DNA of 6,774 bases from NCBI GenBank assembly GCA_024691065.1, contig JAILOA010000244.1, positions 1 to 6,774 of the forward strand. The letters run 5' to 3'. The translations under genes were made by a program, and so were the position numbers. The stretch is from Lachnospiraceae bacterium. Lineage in GTDB: Bacteria > Bacillota > Clostridia > Lachnospirales > Lachnospiraceae. Positions 1 through 5,174 of the stretch are shown piece after piece (position 1 is the stretch's first letter; every line of letters starts with the position of its first letter). Under the pieces are notes generated by a model. That model did no database searches, was not told the origin of the DNA, and saw only the letters and a list, made by a program, of their open reading frames with translations.

Positions 1-530
1 TTTCCGCCGAATACTCTTGCTGCTGAAACAGCTACGATAACAGGAAGGAATGCAAATGCTGTATTTGCAATCATATCGAGGAATGCATACCAGTCGGTAG
101 AAGCAAATGAAGGAATAGCTTTACCTAAAGCTTCTACAACACCCATCATAAGACCGGAAGCAACGATTGCAGGAAGGATAGGTACGAATACGTCACCTAC
201 TGATTTTAATGCTCTCTTCCATGCAGGCTGTTGTGCTGCAGCTGCATTCTTTACATCATCCTTGGTTGCAGCTGTCATACCTGTAACACTAAGGAACTCA
301 TCATAAACCTTATTTACAGTACCGGTACCGATTATCAACTGAACCTGTCCGTTTGATTCAAATAAACCTTTTACACCATCAACATTTTCCAATGCTTTCT
401 TATCAATCTTTGTATTATCTGCAAGCACAAGCCTCAACCTGGTTGCACAATGTGCTGCCTGAACGATATTATCTCTTCCGCCTAAATGGCTGTATATCTC
501 TTCAGCGCACTTTCTATAATCTAATGCCAT
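1..530 (-). CDS. PTS sugar transporter subunit EIIBC (N-terminal part, runs off left edge)
   Basis: This is a sugar-specific permease of the phosphotransferase system, an inner-membrane protein that imports a sugar and phosphorylates it on entry. Only the first 176 codons are visible. Residues 1-85 form a glucose/sucrose-type EIIB domain. Its phosphorylated cysteine is Cys28 in HCATRLRL, followed by GVKGLFESNGQ and the glycine-rich IIGTGTVNKVY. An Ala/Gln-rich linker (about 86-102) leads into the EIIC membrane domain, with hydrophobic segments near 114-135 and 150-171 and SAARVFGG at the break. The B-then-C order and these motifs resemble sucrose (ScrA) and trehalose (TreB) permeases; the substrate cannot be fixed because most of EIIC, and any fused EIIA, lie outside the window. 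The ATG start is preceded by AAGGAGGG at good spacing. The gene follows ptsI in the same direction after 171 bases, which suggests a shared function and perhaps shared transcripts. Confidence 0.93.
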   Translation of the reverse strand, partial: MALDYRKCAEEIYSHLGGRDNIVQAAHCATRLRLVLADNTKIDKKALENVDGVKGLFESNGQVQLIIGTGTVNKVYDEFLSVTGMTAATKDDVKNAAAAQQPAWKRALKSVGDVFVPILPAIVASGLMMGVVEALGKAIPSFASTDWYAFLDMIANTAFAFLPVIVAVSAARVFGG

Positions 531-554
531 ATATATGCCCTCCTTATTTATATT

Positions 555-571
555 GTTTTATATATTAAAAC
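555..571. promoter_or_regulatory. Inverted repeat just upstream of the EIIBC gene, possible operator
   Basis: A perfect inverted repeat, GTTTTA-TATAT-TAAAAC, has 6-bp arms around a 5-bp centre and ends 25 bases upstream of the EIIBC start codon, next to the ribosome binding site. Size and position fit a binding site for a sugar-responsive repressor of the GntR or LacI type. The surrounding DNA is so AT-rich that chance is a real alternative, and no regulator gene is visible. Confidence 0.3.
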
Positions 572-600
572 CTATATATATTTATTTAAAATGTTTTATT

Positions 601-628
601 CGCGTCTGTATCTACTAAAAATACCGCG
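601..628 (-). promoter_or_regulatory. Bulged stem-loop in the leader of the EIIBC gene
   Basis: Read on the minus strand, CGCG pairs with a second CGCG, and inside it GTATTT pairs with AGATAC (one G-U pair) around a TTAGT loop. A 3-base AGA bulge lies on the 3' side. The CGCG arms stand out in otherwise AT-rich DNA about 70 bases ahead of the EIIBC start. The size and the asymmetric bulge recall the RNA antiterminator elements found ahead of PTS genes. The sequence does not match known BglG/LicT/SacY targets, and no overlapping terminator is visible, so its role is open. Confidence 0.3.
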
Positions 629-668
629 CTCCCATCCAAAATTATTTTAATATAACTACCTGCCTTAC

Positions 669-685
669 TATGAGAACCTCCCATA
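669..685 (-). repeat. Short hairpin after the ptsI stop codon
   Basis: On the minus strand TATGGGA pairs with TCTCATA (7 bp with one G-U) around a GGT triloop, starting about 16 bases after the ptsI stop. No run of T follows, so it is not a convincing intrinsic terminator. It could stabilise the 3' end of a ptsI transcript or act as a weak attenuator before the EIIBC gene. Confidence 0.3.
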
Positions 686-701
686 TCAGACAGTAAATCG
701 A

Positions 702-2351
702 TTATTCTTTGGAAGCTTTATATTCAGCTACATTGGTCTCCAACACAACCTTCCTTAACGGAAGCACTCTACCCGGTGATACTGAAAGCTCATCATAGCC
801 CATAGCAAGGAATTCCTTAGTAAGTGTTAAATCCGAACCAAGCTCACCACAGATACCTGCCCAGGCACCACCCTTATGAGCGCCGTCCACAATCATCTTA
901 AGCATCTTCATAAGTCCCGGATGATGTGAATCATAGAAGTCATCCAATGTTTGATTCTGACGGTCAATAGCTAAGGTATATTGAGTCAAATCATTTGTTC
1001 CTACAGAGAAGAAATCAACCTCCTCGGCAAGCTCCTCAGCCATCATAACAGCTGCCGGAGTTTCAATCATAATACCAAGCTCGATATCCTTATCATACTT
1101 TAAGCCTTCAGAATCCAGTTCCTGCTTCACTTCATTAACTATTGTCTTAATCTTCTTTACTTCATCAACAGAAATAATCATCGGGAACATAATGGAAATC
1201 TTACCAAAGGCAGATGCTCTTAAAATAGCTCTTAATTGGGTTTTAAAGATTTCAGGCTGTGTAAGACATATTCTTATGGCTCTCATACCCATTGCAGGAT
1301 TTTCTTCCTTAGGAAGATTAAAATAATCCGCCTGCTTATCGGCACCGATATCAAGAGTCCTTATGATAACCTTCTTTCCGGCCATGGATTCCGCAACCTG
1401 CTTATAAATAGCAAATTGCTCTTCCTCTGTTGGATAATCATCAGAACCGAGATATATAAATTCCGATCTGAATAAGCCTATGCCACCGGCATCATTTTTA
1501 AGAACCAAGGCAAGATCCTTTGTATTTCCGATATTTGCATATATGTTAATATGCTGTCCGTCAAGAGTTACATTTTCTTTTCCTTTTAATTGCTCTAATA
1601 AAGCTTTTTTCTCAAGCTCTTTATCAAGTAACTTTTTCTTCTCTTCCAGCACATCTTCATCAGGCTCAACATATACCTTACCCTCAAAACCATCAACAAC
1701 GGCCATCTTTCCGTCCATCTCATCATCCAAAGGTATCTCACAACCTATGATAGCCGGAATATTCATTGTTTTCGCAAGGATTGAAGTATGTGAATTAGCT
1801 GAACCATGTACAGTTACAAATGATAAAATCTTATCCTTATCCATCTGTACTGTCTCAGAAGGAGCTAAGTCATCAGCAACTACAATTACAGGTTCATCTG
1901 AAGATATACCGGCATCACCGGCACCTGAAAGCGCCGAAATAATTCTCTCGGTAATATCCTTAATATCTGCAGCACGTCCTCTGAAGTATTCATCCTCCAT
2001 ATCCAAAAACATCTTTTGGAAGTTATCTCCGGTTTCAGCTACCGCATATTCAGCATTAACCTCTTGTGTACGGATTATATTCTCTACCGAATCAATATAA
2101 TCTCCGTCGTCAACCATCATCTGATGAGCCTCAAAGATTTCAGCTCCGGATTCTCCAACCTCCTTTACAGCCTTTTCGTAAAGGTCTTGAAGCTGTTTGA
2201 TGGAAAGCTCTCTTGCCTTAGTATATCTGTCTATCTCAGCCTCTACGTCAGTTATCTTCTCTCTCTTAACTATTTGCTCAGACTTCTTATAAACAGAAAG
2301 TTTACCAATGGCAACTCCCTCGAATACGGCCTTCCCTTGATAAATAACCAT
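702..2351 (-). CDS. ptsI: Phosphoenolpyruvate-protein phosphotransferase (PTS Enzyme I)
   Basis: Cytosolic Enzyme I of the sugar phosphotransferase system autophosphorylates with PEP and passes the phosphate to HPr, feeding all PTS permeases of the cell. The 549 residues show the full order: an N-terminal helical and swivelling domain (1-230) with the active histidine, His188, in GSANSHTSI; a basic/acidic helical linker (about 235-257); and the PEP-binding TIM barrel (about 265-545). Barrel motifs are GLFRSEF (Arg295), RTLDIGADK (Arg331), GMRAIR, IMIETPAA (Glu430), VGTNDLTQY (Asn453, Asp454) and the catalytic Cys501 in GICGELGSD. The active-site motif has Asn where the classical GGRTSH has Arg, a form I associate with clostridial Enzymes I. 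The C-terminus is about 20-25 residues shorter than in Escherichia coli (about 575). The ATG start has GGAGGAG four bases upstream. No ptsH is adjacent; the gene has its own promoter and precedes an EIIBC gene. Confidence 0.97.
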   Translation of the reverse strand: MVIYQGKAVFEGVAIGKLSVYKKSEQIVKREKITDVEAEIDRYTKARELSIKQLQDLYEKAVKEVGESGAEIFEAHQMMVDDGDYIDSVENIIRTQEVNAEYAVAETGDNFQKMFLDMEDEYFRGRAADIKDITERIISALSGAGDAGISSDEPVIVVADDLAPSETVQMDKDKILSFVTVHGSANSHTSILAKTMNIPAIIGCEIPLDDEMDGKMAVVDGFEGKVYVEPDEDVLEEKKKLLDKELEKKALLEQLKGKENVTLDGQHINIYANIGNTKDLALVLKNDAGGIGLFRSEFIYLGSDDYPTEEEQFAIYKQVAESMAGKKVIIRTLDIGADKQADYFNLPKEENPAMGMRAIRICLTQPEIFKTQLRAILRASAFGKISIMFPMIISVDEVKKIKTIVNEVKQELDSEGLKYDKDIELGIMIETPAAVMMAEELAEEVDFFSVGTNDLTQYTLAIDRQNQTLDDFYDSHHPGLMKMLKMIVDGAHKGGAWAGICGELGSDLTLTKEFLAMGYDELSVSPGRVLPLRKVVLETNVAEYKASKE

Positions 2352-2359
2352 ATTTCTCC

Positions 2360-2390
2360 TCCAATCTGTGCCTTAAGCACATGCTTTGGA
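2360..2390 (-). promoter_or_regulatory. Hairpin that could cover part of the ptsI Shine-Dalgarno sequence
   Basis: On the minus strand the lower stem pairs TCCAA (2390-2386) with TTGGA (2364-2360). The upper stem pairs TGTGC (2381-2377) with GCACA (2371-2367) around a TTAAG loop. An internal loop of AGCA against GA separates them. The lower stem takes in the first GGA of the GGAGGAG ribosome binding site (2362-2356), leaving GGAG free. This is the geometry of a translational control element, but the stem is short and no ligand or partner is known. Confidence 0.4.
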
Positions 2391-2407
2391 TGCAAACCTC
2401 TATATTA

Positions 2408-2421
2408 TGTAAACCTTTTCA
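2408..2421. promoter_or_regulatory. Second cre-like site (CcpA) in the ptsI leader
   Basis: TGTAAACCTTTTCA on the plus strand, or TGAAAAGGTTTACA on the minus strand, matches the cre consensus TGWAARCGYTWNCW at 13 of 14 positions. The mismatch falls in the central CG, which matters for CcpA binding. It lies about 57 bases before the ptsI start and closely resembles the better site at 2585-2598. It could be a weak auxiliary site or a decayed copy. Confidence 0.4.
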
Positions 2422-2454
2422 TAATGCAAATAGTAATATCGCACAAAATATAAC

Positions 2455-2469
2455 TGATTATTTTAATCA
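2455..2469. repeat. Small perfect hairpin in the ptsI leader
   Basis: TGATTA-TTT-TAATCA has perfect 6-bp arms. On the minus strand the upstream AATCA of the leader could alternatively pair with the same TGATT arm, so two mutually exclusive foldings are possible. Both are AT-rich and weak. Confidence 0.25.
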
Positions 2470-2560
2470 AAATATATCCTGATTGCCTTAATATTTACAC
2501 CTCACGAGCTAAAATCCATAAAAAGACATTCACATCATTTCCGTATTAAATTTTGTAAAT

Positions 2561-2572
2561 TGAACAAGTTCA
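2561..2572. promoter_or_regulatory. Inverted repeat downstream of the ptsI promoter, possible operator
   Basis: TGAAC-AA-GTTCA has perfect 5-bp arms around a 2-bp centre, about 30-40 bases after the predicted transcription start. A 2-base loop makes an RNA hairpin unlikely, so a protein-binding DNA site is the more natural reading. No regulator can be named. Confidence 0.25.
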
Positions 2573-2584
2573 TTTCATAAAATA

Positions 2585-2598
2585 TGTAATCGTTTTCA
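2585..2598. promoter_or_regulatory. cre site (CcpA catabolite control) at the ptsI transcription start
   Basis: On the minus strand the site reads TGAAAACGATTACA, which fits TGWAARCGYTWNCW at 13 of 14 positions, including the central CG and both outer arms. It fully fits the looser TGNAANCGNWNNCW form. It covers roughly +4 to +17 relative to the predicted start, a position where CcpA with Ser46-phosphorylated HPr usually represses. This suggests that ptsI is turned down when preferred sugars are abundant. Binding is inferred; the match and placement are seen directly. Confidence 0.7.
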
Positions 2599-2607
2599 CA
2601 TACATTC

Positions 2608-2636
2608 ATTATATGTGCAAAAATATAATATGTCAA
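2608..2636 (-). promoter_or_regulatory. Sigma-A promoter of ptsI with perfect consensus hexamers
   Basis: On the minus strand TTGACA (2636-2631) is followed by exactly 17 bases and then TATAAT (2613-2608). Both hexamers are perfect matches to the housekeeping sigma consensus. Transcription would start near 2601 and run into ptsI. Such a strong core promoter fits the abundance of Enzyme I, with control supplied by the overlapping cre site. Confidence 0.9.
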
Positions 2637-2637
2637 C

Positions 2638-2676
2638 AAAAAAATGAAAAAAATATGAAATTTTTTTTAAAAAAAA
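2638..2676 (-). promoter_or_regulatory. A/T tracts upstream of the ptsI promoter (UP-like element)
   Basis: Directly upstream of the -35 box lie A7 (2638-2644), A7 (2647-2653), AAA followed by T8 (2658-2668) and A8 (2669-2676) on the plus strand. The tract centres are spaced at roughly 9 to 13 bases, close to a helical turn. Such DNA is expected to be bent and can serve as an UP element for the RNA polymerase alpha subunit. The distal A8 doubles as the T tract of the PAP2 gene's terminator. Confidence 0.45.
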
Positions 2677-2705
2677 GAACCAACCTCAAAAAGGTTGATT
2701 CTTTT
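2669..2705 (-). terminator. Intrinsic terminator of the PAP2 gene
   Basis: On the minus strand AAAAGAATCAACCT (2705-2692) pairs with AGGTTGGTTCTTTT (2686-2673) over 14 bp with one T-G wobble, around a 5-base TTTTG loop. The 3' arm ends in a run of eight T (2676-2669). It begins 25 bases after the PAP2 stop codon and separates that gene from the ptsI promoter. Confidence 0.9.
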
Positions 2706-2729
2706 ATATTTTAAAGCCTATATATATTG

Positions 2730-3284
2730 TTATAATACAGCAGGTAATATAATATTACCTACTATTCCAAGGATAGATGCAATAATTGCCGAGGCAATAA
2801 CATCTTTAGGGAAATGCACTCCCATTACAACCCTGAAAATCCCCAGCCATACTGCCATAACAATAATTGCTATTCCTAAAGGTTTAAATACCGAAAATAC
2901 AGCATATCCTACAGCAAAACAACTGAATACATGACGACTCGGAAAGGACTCTCCCTTCTTTCTCTTGGCAGGATTCCTGAATTTTCTGTAAAGAGGTGTA
3001 AATTCGTAAACCTCATAAGGTCTCGGTGCATTACGAAGCTTCCTGTAAATCGTAACAACTATAAAACCAAGCAACGGAACCAGAATATAATTAATCTGCC
3101 TGACATCTTTTAAATCTACATAGAAACCGATTTTATTTCCACTGAAAAAATATAAATATATAAATCCGACTATGTAGGTAAGACCTGTAACGAACACAAA
3201 TATCGATGTAAAGCCTTGAATATAGTTACTCAATTCATCCTTTTCAAGTTGTTTCATAATATGTTCGTAGGTTTCTTTCTTCAA
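2730..3284 (-). CDS. PAP2-family membrane phosphatase
   Basis: A 184-residue integral membrane protein of the PAP2 (type 2 phosphatidic acid phosphatase) superfamily. Members dephosphorylate lipid phosphates such as phosphatidate, phosphatidylglycerophosphate or undecaprenyl pyrophosphate. The three catalytic motifs are visible: RKLRNAPRP (Arg81, Arg88, Pro89), with Arg in place of the usual first Lys; PSRH (115-118), with His118 and Arg in place of the usual Gly; and R-x5-H-x3-D (Arg151, His157 as nucleophile, Asp161). Hydrophobic segments lie near 25-48, 64-80, 120-133, 136-150 and 162-182. The start codon is TTG, with AGAGG seven bases upstream; the next in-frame ATG (codon 10) has no good ribosome site. 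The gene has a candidate promoter upstream and a strong terminator downstream, so it is probably monocistronic. The substrate cannot be told from sequence; an undecaprenyl pyrophosphatase or lipid phosphatase role is possible. Confidence 0.88.
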   Translation of the reverse strand: MKKETYEHIMKQLEKDELSNYIQGFTSIFVFVTGLTYIVGFIYLYFFSGNKIGFYVDLKDVRQINYILVPLLGFIVVTIYRKLRNAPRPYEVYEFTPLYRKFRNPAKRKKGESFPSRHVFSCFAVGYAVFSVFKPLGIAIIVMAVWLGIFRVVMGVHFPKDVIASAIIASILGIVGNIILPAVL

Positions 3285-3387
3285 AATTATACCTCTTTTC
3301 TGTCATTAATAATTCTTTATTACCTGCTTAGTAGATATAAACATCCATGGTATTTCATATTATATTTGTCTATTTTATATCTATCTA

Positions 3388-3416
3388 ATCATAAAACAGG
3401 ATTATATTTCATACAA
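3388..3416 (-). promoter_or_regulatory. Candidate promoter of the PAP2 gene
   Basis: On the minus strand TTGTAT (3416-3411) is followed by 17 bases and TATGAT (3393-3388), a 5/6 match for the -10 box and 3/6 for the -35 box. It starts about 30 bases after the hydrogenase stop and would give a leader of roughly 100 nt. No clear terminator separates it from the hydrogenase gene, so readthrough is possible. Confidence 0.45.
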
Positions 3417-3444
3417 TTCTTCCAAATGCATAGATATCCGGAAA

Positions 3445-4953
3445 TTATATATGTCCGTCTCTGTGCATAGAAAATTTATCCATAGGATAATTTTCCAGGT
3501 TGGATAATATCTTTCTGTCATCGGCATTGTCAAACAGCTTATTACGTGCCTTTACAATCTCATTTGTAGCAACAGTATTTGAAGGGCCACCGACACATCC
3601 GCCAACGCAGATCATACCTTCTATAAAGTCAGCAGGGAGTCTTCCCATCTTAAGAAGAGTAAGTGCTTTCTTACATTCATTACCGCCCGCACAGGTTTGT
3701 AACTTAATCTCCGAGGTATCCTCTCCTCTTTCCTGCATACACTCTATAACAGCCGCTGCAACACCGCCACTGCCGGCAAACTTCTTACCGAACAGAGAAG
3801 CTTCCTGATAGTTGGTTTCAACAGGCTTAAGCTCAACACCCTTTGATTTAAAGAGTGATAATAACTCACCGAATGTAATTACATAATCTGCATTATCAGG
3901 AACCGATTTATCATCAGCCTCTGTTTTCTTTGCAATACACGGACCGACAAAAACTGTAACACATCCCGGATGCAAATATTTTAAATATCTTGAAACCGCA
4001 CACATCGGAGAAACAGTTGAAGACATATTCTCTTCAAATTGTTGCGGAAAATGTTTCTTAAGCATATTAATAAATGCAGGACAACATGAAGTAGTCATCT
4101 TCTTGCCTTCCTTATATGCCTCGGACCACTCTGCAGCCTCGTAAGCAGCCGTCATATCTCCGCCGAGACCTACCTCTACCATATCGGTAAAACCGGTCTC
4201 CTTAAGAGCTACTCTGATGGATTCCATAGAAATATCCGCACCAAACTGACCTTCTGCAGCAGGAGCACACATTGCATAAATTTCCTTGCCGGCCTTAATC
4301 TCGGAAATAATCTGAGTTAAAAATGTTTTGGAACCGATAGCTCCGAACGGACAACTGTGAATACAATGTCCACAGCTGATACATTTCTCTTCATCAATAT
4401 GACAGAAACCATATTCATCAAAGGAAATGGCATCTACCGGACAAGCTCTTTTACAAGGACGTACCAAATGTACAATCGCATCAAAAGGACAAGCCTGTGC
4501 ACAAAGTCCGCATTCTTTACATTTTGACGGATCAATATATGTTCTGTGAGGTCCTCTTGAAATAGCGCCGAATTTACAGGCACTCATACAAGGCTGTCCT
4601 AAACATACACGGCAGTTATCGGTTACTGAATAAGATGCGATGGAACACTCATCACAGGCAGGCTTTATAACCTGAACTATACTTTTTGAGCCCTGATTTG
4701 CCTTTGTATTTTGGCCTGTAGCAAGCTTAATACGCTGTCTTACAATCTCTCTTTCCTTATAAACACAACACCTATAGGATGGTCTTGGCCCCGGAATAAT
4801 CTCCTCTTCAAGAGCCTCCATATGTTCATAATCAAGCTTGTCGTCCCAGGCAAGCCTCGCGACATCCTCCATAATTCTGTGTTTTAAGCCCACAATACCT
4901 TTGTCGTTTTGAATCACTCGCATACCCTCCATTTCTAGTATTAAATTGTCCAT
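3445..4953 (-). CDS. [FeFe] hydrogenase, solitary, atypical H-cluster motifs (group B-like)
   Basis: A probably cytosolic iron-only hydrogenase (502 residues) that evolves, oxidises or senses H2, most likely exchanging electrons with ferredoxin. The H-cluster cysteines are present in all three signatures: TSCCPAF (Cys290, Cys291), GPCIAKKTE (Cys339) and EGMICVGGCVGG (Cys449, Cys453). Relative to the classical TSCCPGW, MPCxxK and ExMxCxxGC forms, Met before PC is Gly and Gly-Trp is Ala-Phe. Upstream is a cysteine-rich domain (100-205) with two CxxCxxCxxxCP motifs (145-155, 191-201), CxxCx4CxxxC (114-126) and CxxxCP (167-171), enough for three or more [4Fe-4S] clusters. A CC pair at 62-63 precedes it. 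No NADH-binding or PAS domain and no HydE/F/G maturase gene is seen. The annotated ATG has AAGGAG only two bases away. GTG at codon 13 has GGAGGG at better spacing, and ATG at codon 11 is also possible, so the start is uncertain. Confidence 0.93.
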   Translation of the reverse strand: MDNLILEMEGMRVIQNDKGIVGLKHRIMEDVARLAWDDKLDYEHMEALEEEIIPGPRPSYRCCVYKEREIVRQRIKLATGQNTKANQGSKSIVQVIKPACDECSIASYSVTDNCRVCLGQPCMSACKFGAISRGPHRTYIDPSKCKECGLCAQACPFDAIVHLVRPCKRACPVDAISFDEYGFCHIDEEKCISCGHCIHSCPFGAIGSKTFLTQIISEIKAGKEIYAMCAPAAEGQFGADISMESIRVALKETGFTDMVEVGLGGDMTAAYEAAEWSEAYKEGKKMTTSCCPAFINMLKKHFPQQFEENMSSTVSPMCAVSRYLKYLHPGCVTVFVGPCIAKKTEADDKSVPDNADYVITFGELLSLFKSKGVELKPVETNYQEASLFGKKFAGSGGVAAAVIECMQERGEDTSEIKLQTCAGGNECKKALTLLKMGRLPADFIEGMICVGGCVGGPSNTVATNEIVKARNKLFDNADDRKILSNLENYPMDKFSMHRDGHI

Positions 4954-4998
4954 AGCTCCTTAAAACAATGCCTTAAGAAGATATGTAAGCCATAGTGT

Positions 4999-5027
4999 AA
5001 TATGTTCATCCCAATAGGGATTGTAAA
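4999..5027 (-). promoter_or_regulatory. Candidate promoter of the hydrogenase gene with an inverted repeat in its spacer
   Basis: On the minus strand TTTACA (5027-5022, 5/6) is followed by 17 bases and CATATT (5004-4999, 4/6), giving a leader of about 40 nt. The spacer contains the inverted repeat ATCCC-AATA-GGGAT (5008-5021), one of the few GC-containing palindromes in this AT-rich gap. A regulator bound there would sit between the -35 and -10 boxes. The -10 box is weak, which would fit regulated expression. Confidence 0.4.
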
Positions 5028-5072
5028 ATGTAATAAGAGAAAATGATTTCCCTTAAGTTAAATATTGATAAA

Positions 5073-5091
5073 ATTCGTCCGTAAAACGAAT
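5073..5091 (-). terminator. Weak possible terminator of aspS
   Basis: On the minus strand ATTCGT pairs with ACGAAT (6 bp) around a 7-base loop, with TTTTAT at its 3' end. It lies about 85 bases after the aspS stop. The stem is short and the T run is broken, so termination may be partial. The rest of 5092-5174 holds nothing I can support. Confidence 0.35.
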
Positions 5092-5174
5092 AATAATTTA
5101 CATTTTTAATTTTCTTCCGCCATAGAAGATTTTGAATAACATAACAAATATAATTTTAAGTATTTATAATAATA

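Larger units (their letters stand above)
2352..2601 (-). other. Long 5' untranslated leader of ptsI (about 250 nt)
   Basis: If transcription starts about 7 bases after the TATAAT box, near 2601, the ptsI message carries about 250 untranslated bases. The stretch is AT-rich, with no supported small gene, no T-box, and no riboswitch class that I recognise. It contains two cre-like sites, several short inverted repeats (listed separately) and a hairpin reaching the Shine-Dalgarno sequence. A second, weaker promoter inside it is possible: TTGCAT, 16 bases, TAATAT, with the -10 at about 2402-2407. That would give a much shorter leader. Confidence 0.5.

Noticed and set aside
601..628. A LicT/SacY/BglG-type RNA antiterminator ahead of the EIIBC gene
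   Set aside because: The known target sequence is absent and no GC-rich terminator with a T run overlaps it. Only the general shape matches, so it is listed as a hairpin of unknown role.
669..685. Intrinsic terminator between ptsI and the EIIBC gene
   Set aside because: The stem has only 7 bp and no T run follows it on the minus strand.
1480..2100. A 206-codon plus-strand open frame opposite ptsI
   Set aside because: It is extremely serine-rich and low in complexity, lies wholly antisense to a certain ptsI gene and has no ribosome site. It is a shadow of ptsI codon use.
4954..5174. Rex or FNR site, or a small gene, between aspS and the hydrogenase gene
   Set aside because: No TTGTTAA-type or TTGAT-N4-ATCAA palindrome is present. 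Short frames such as the 14-codon one near 5100-5143 lack ribosome sites.
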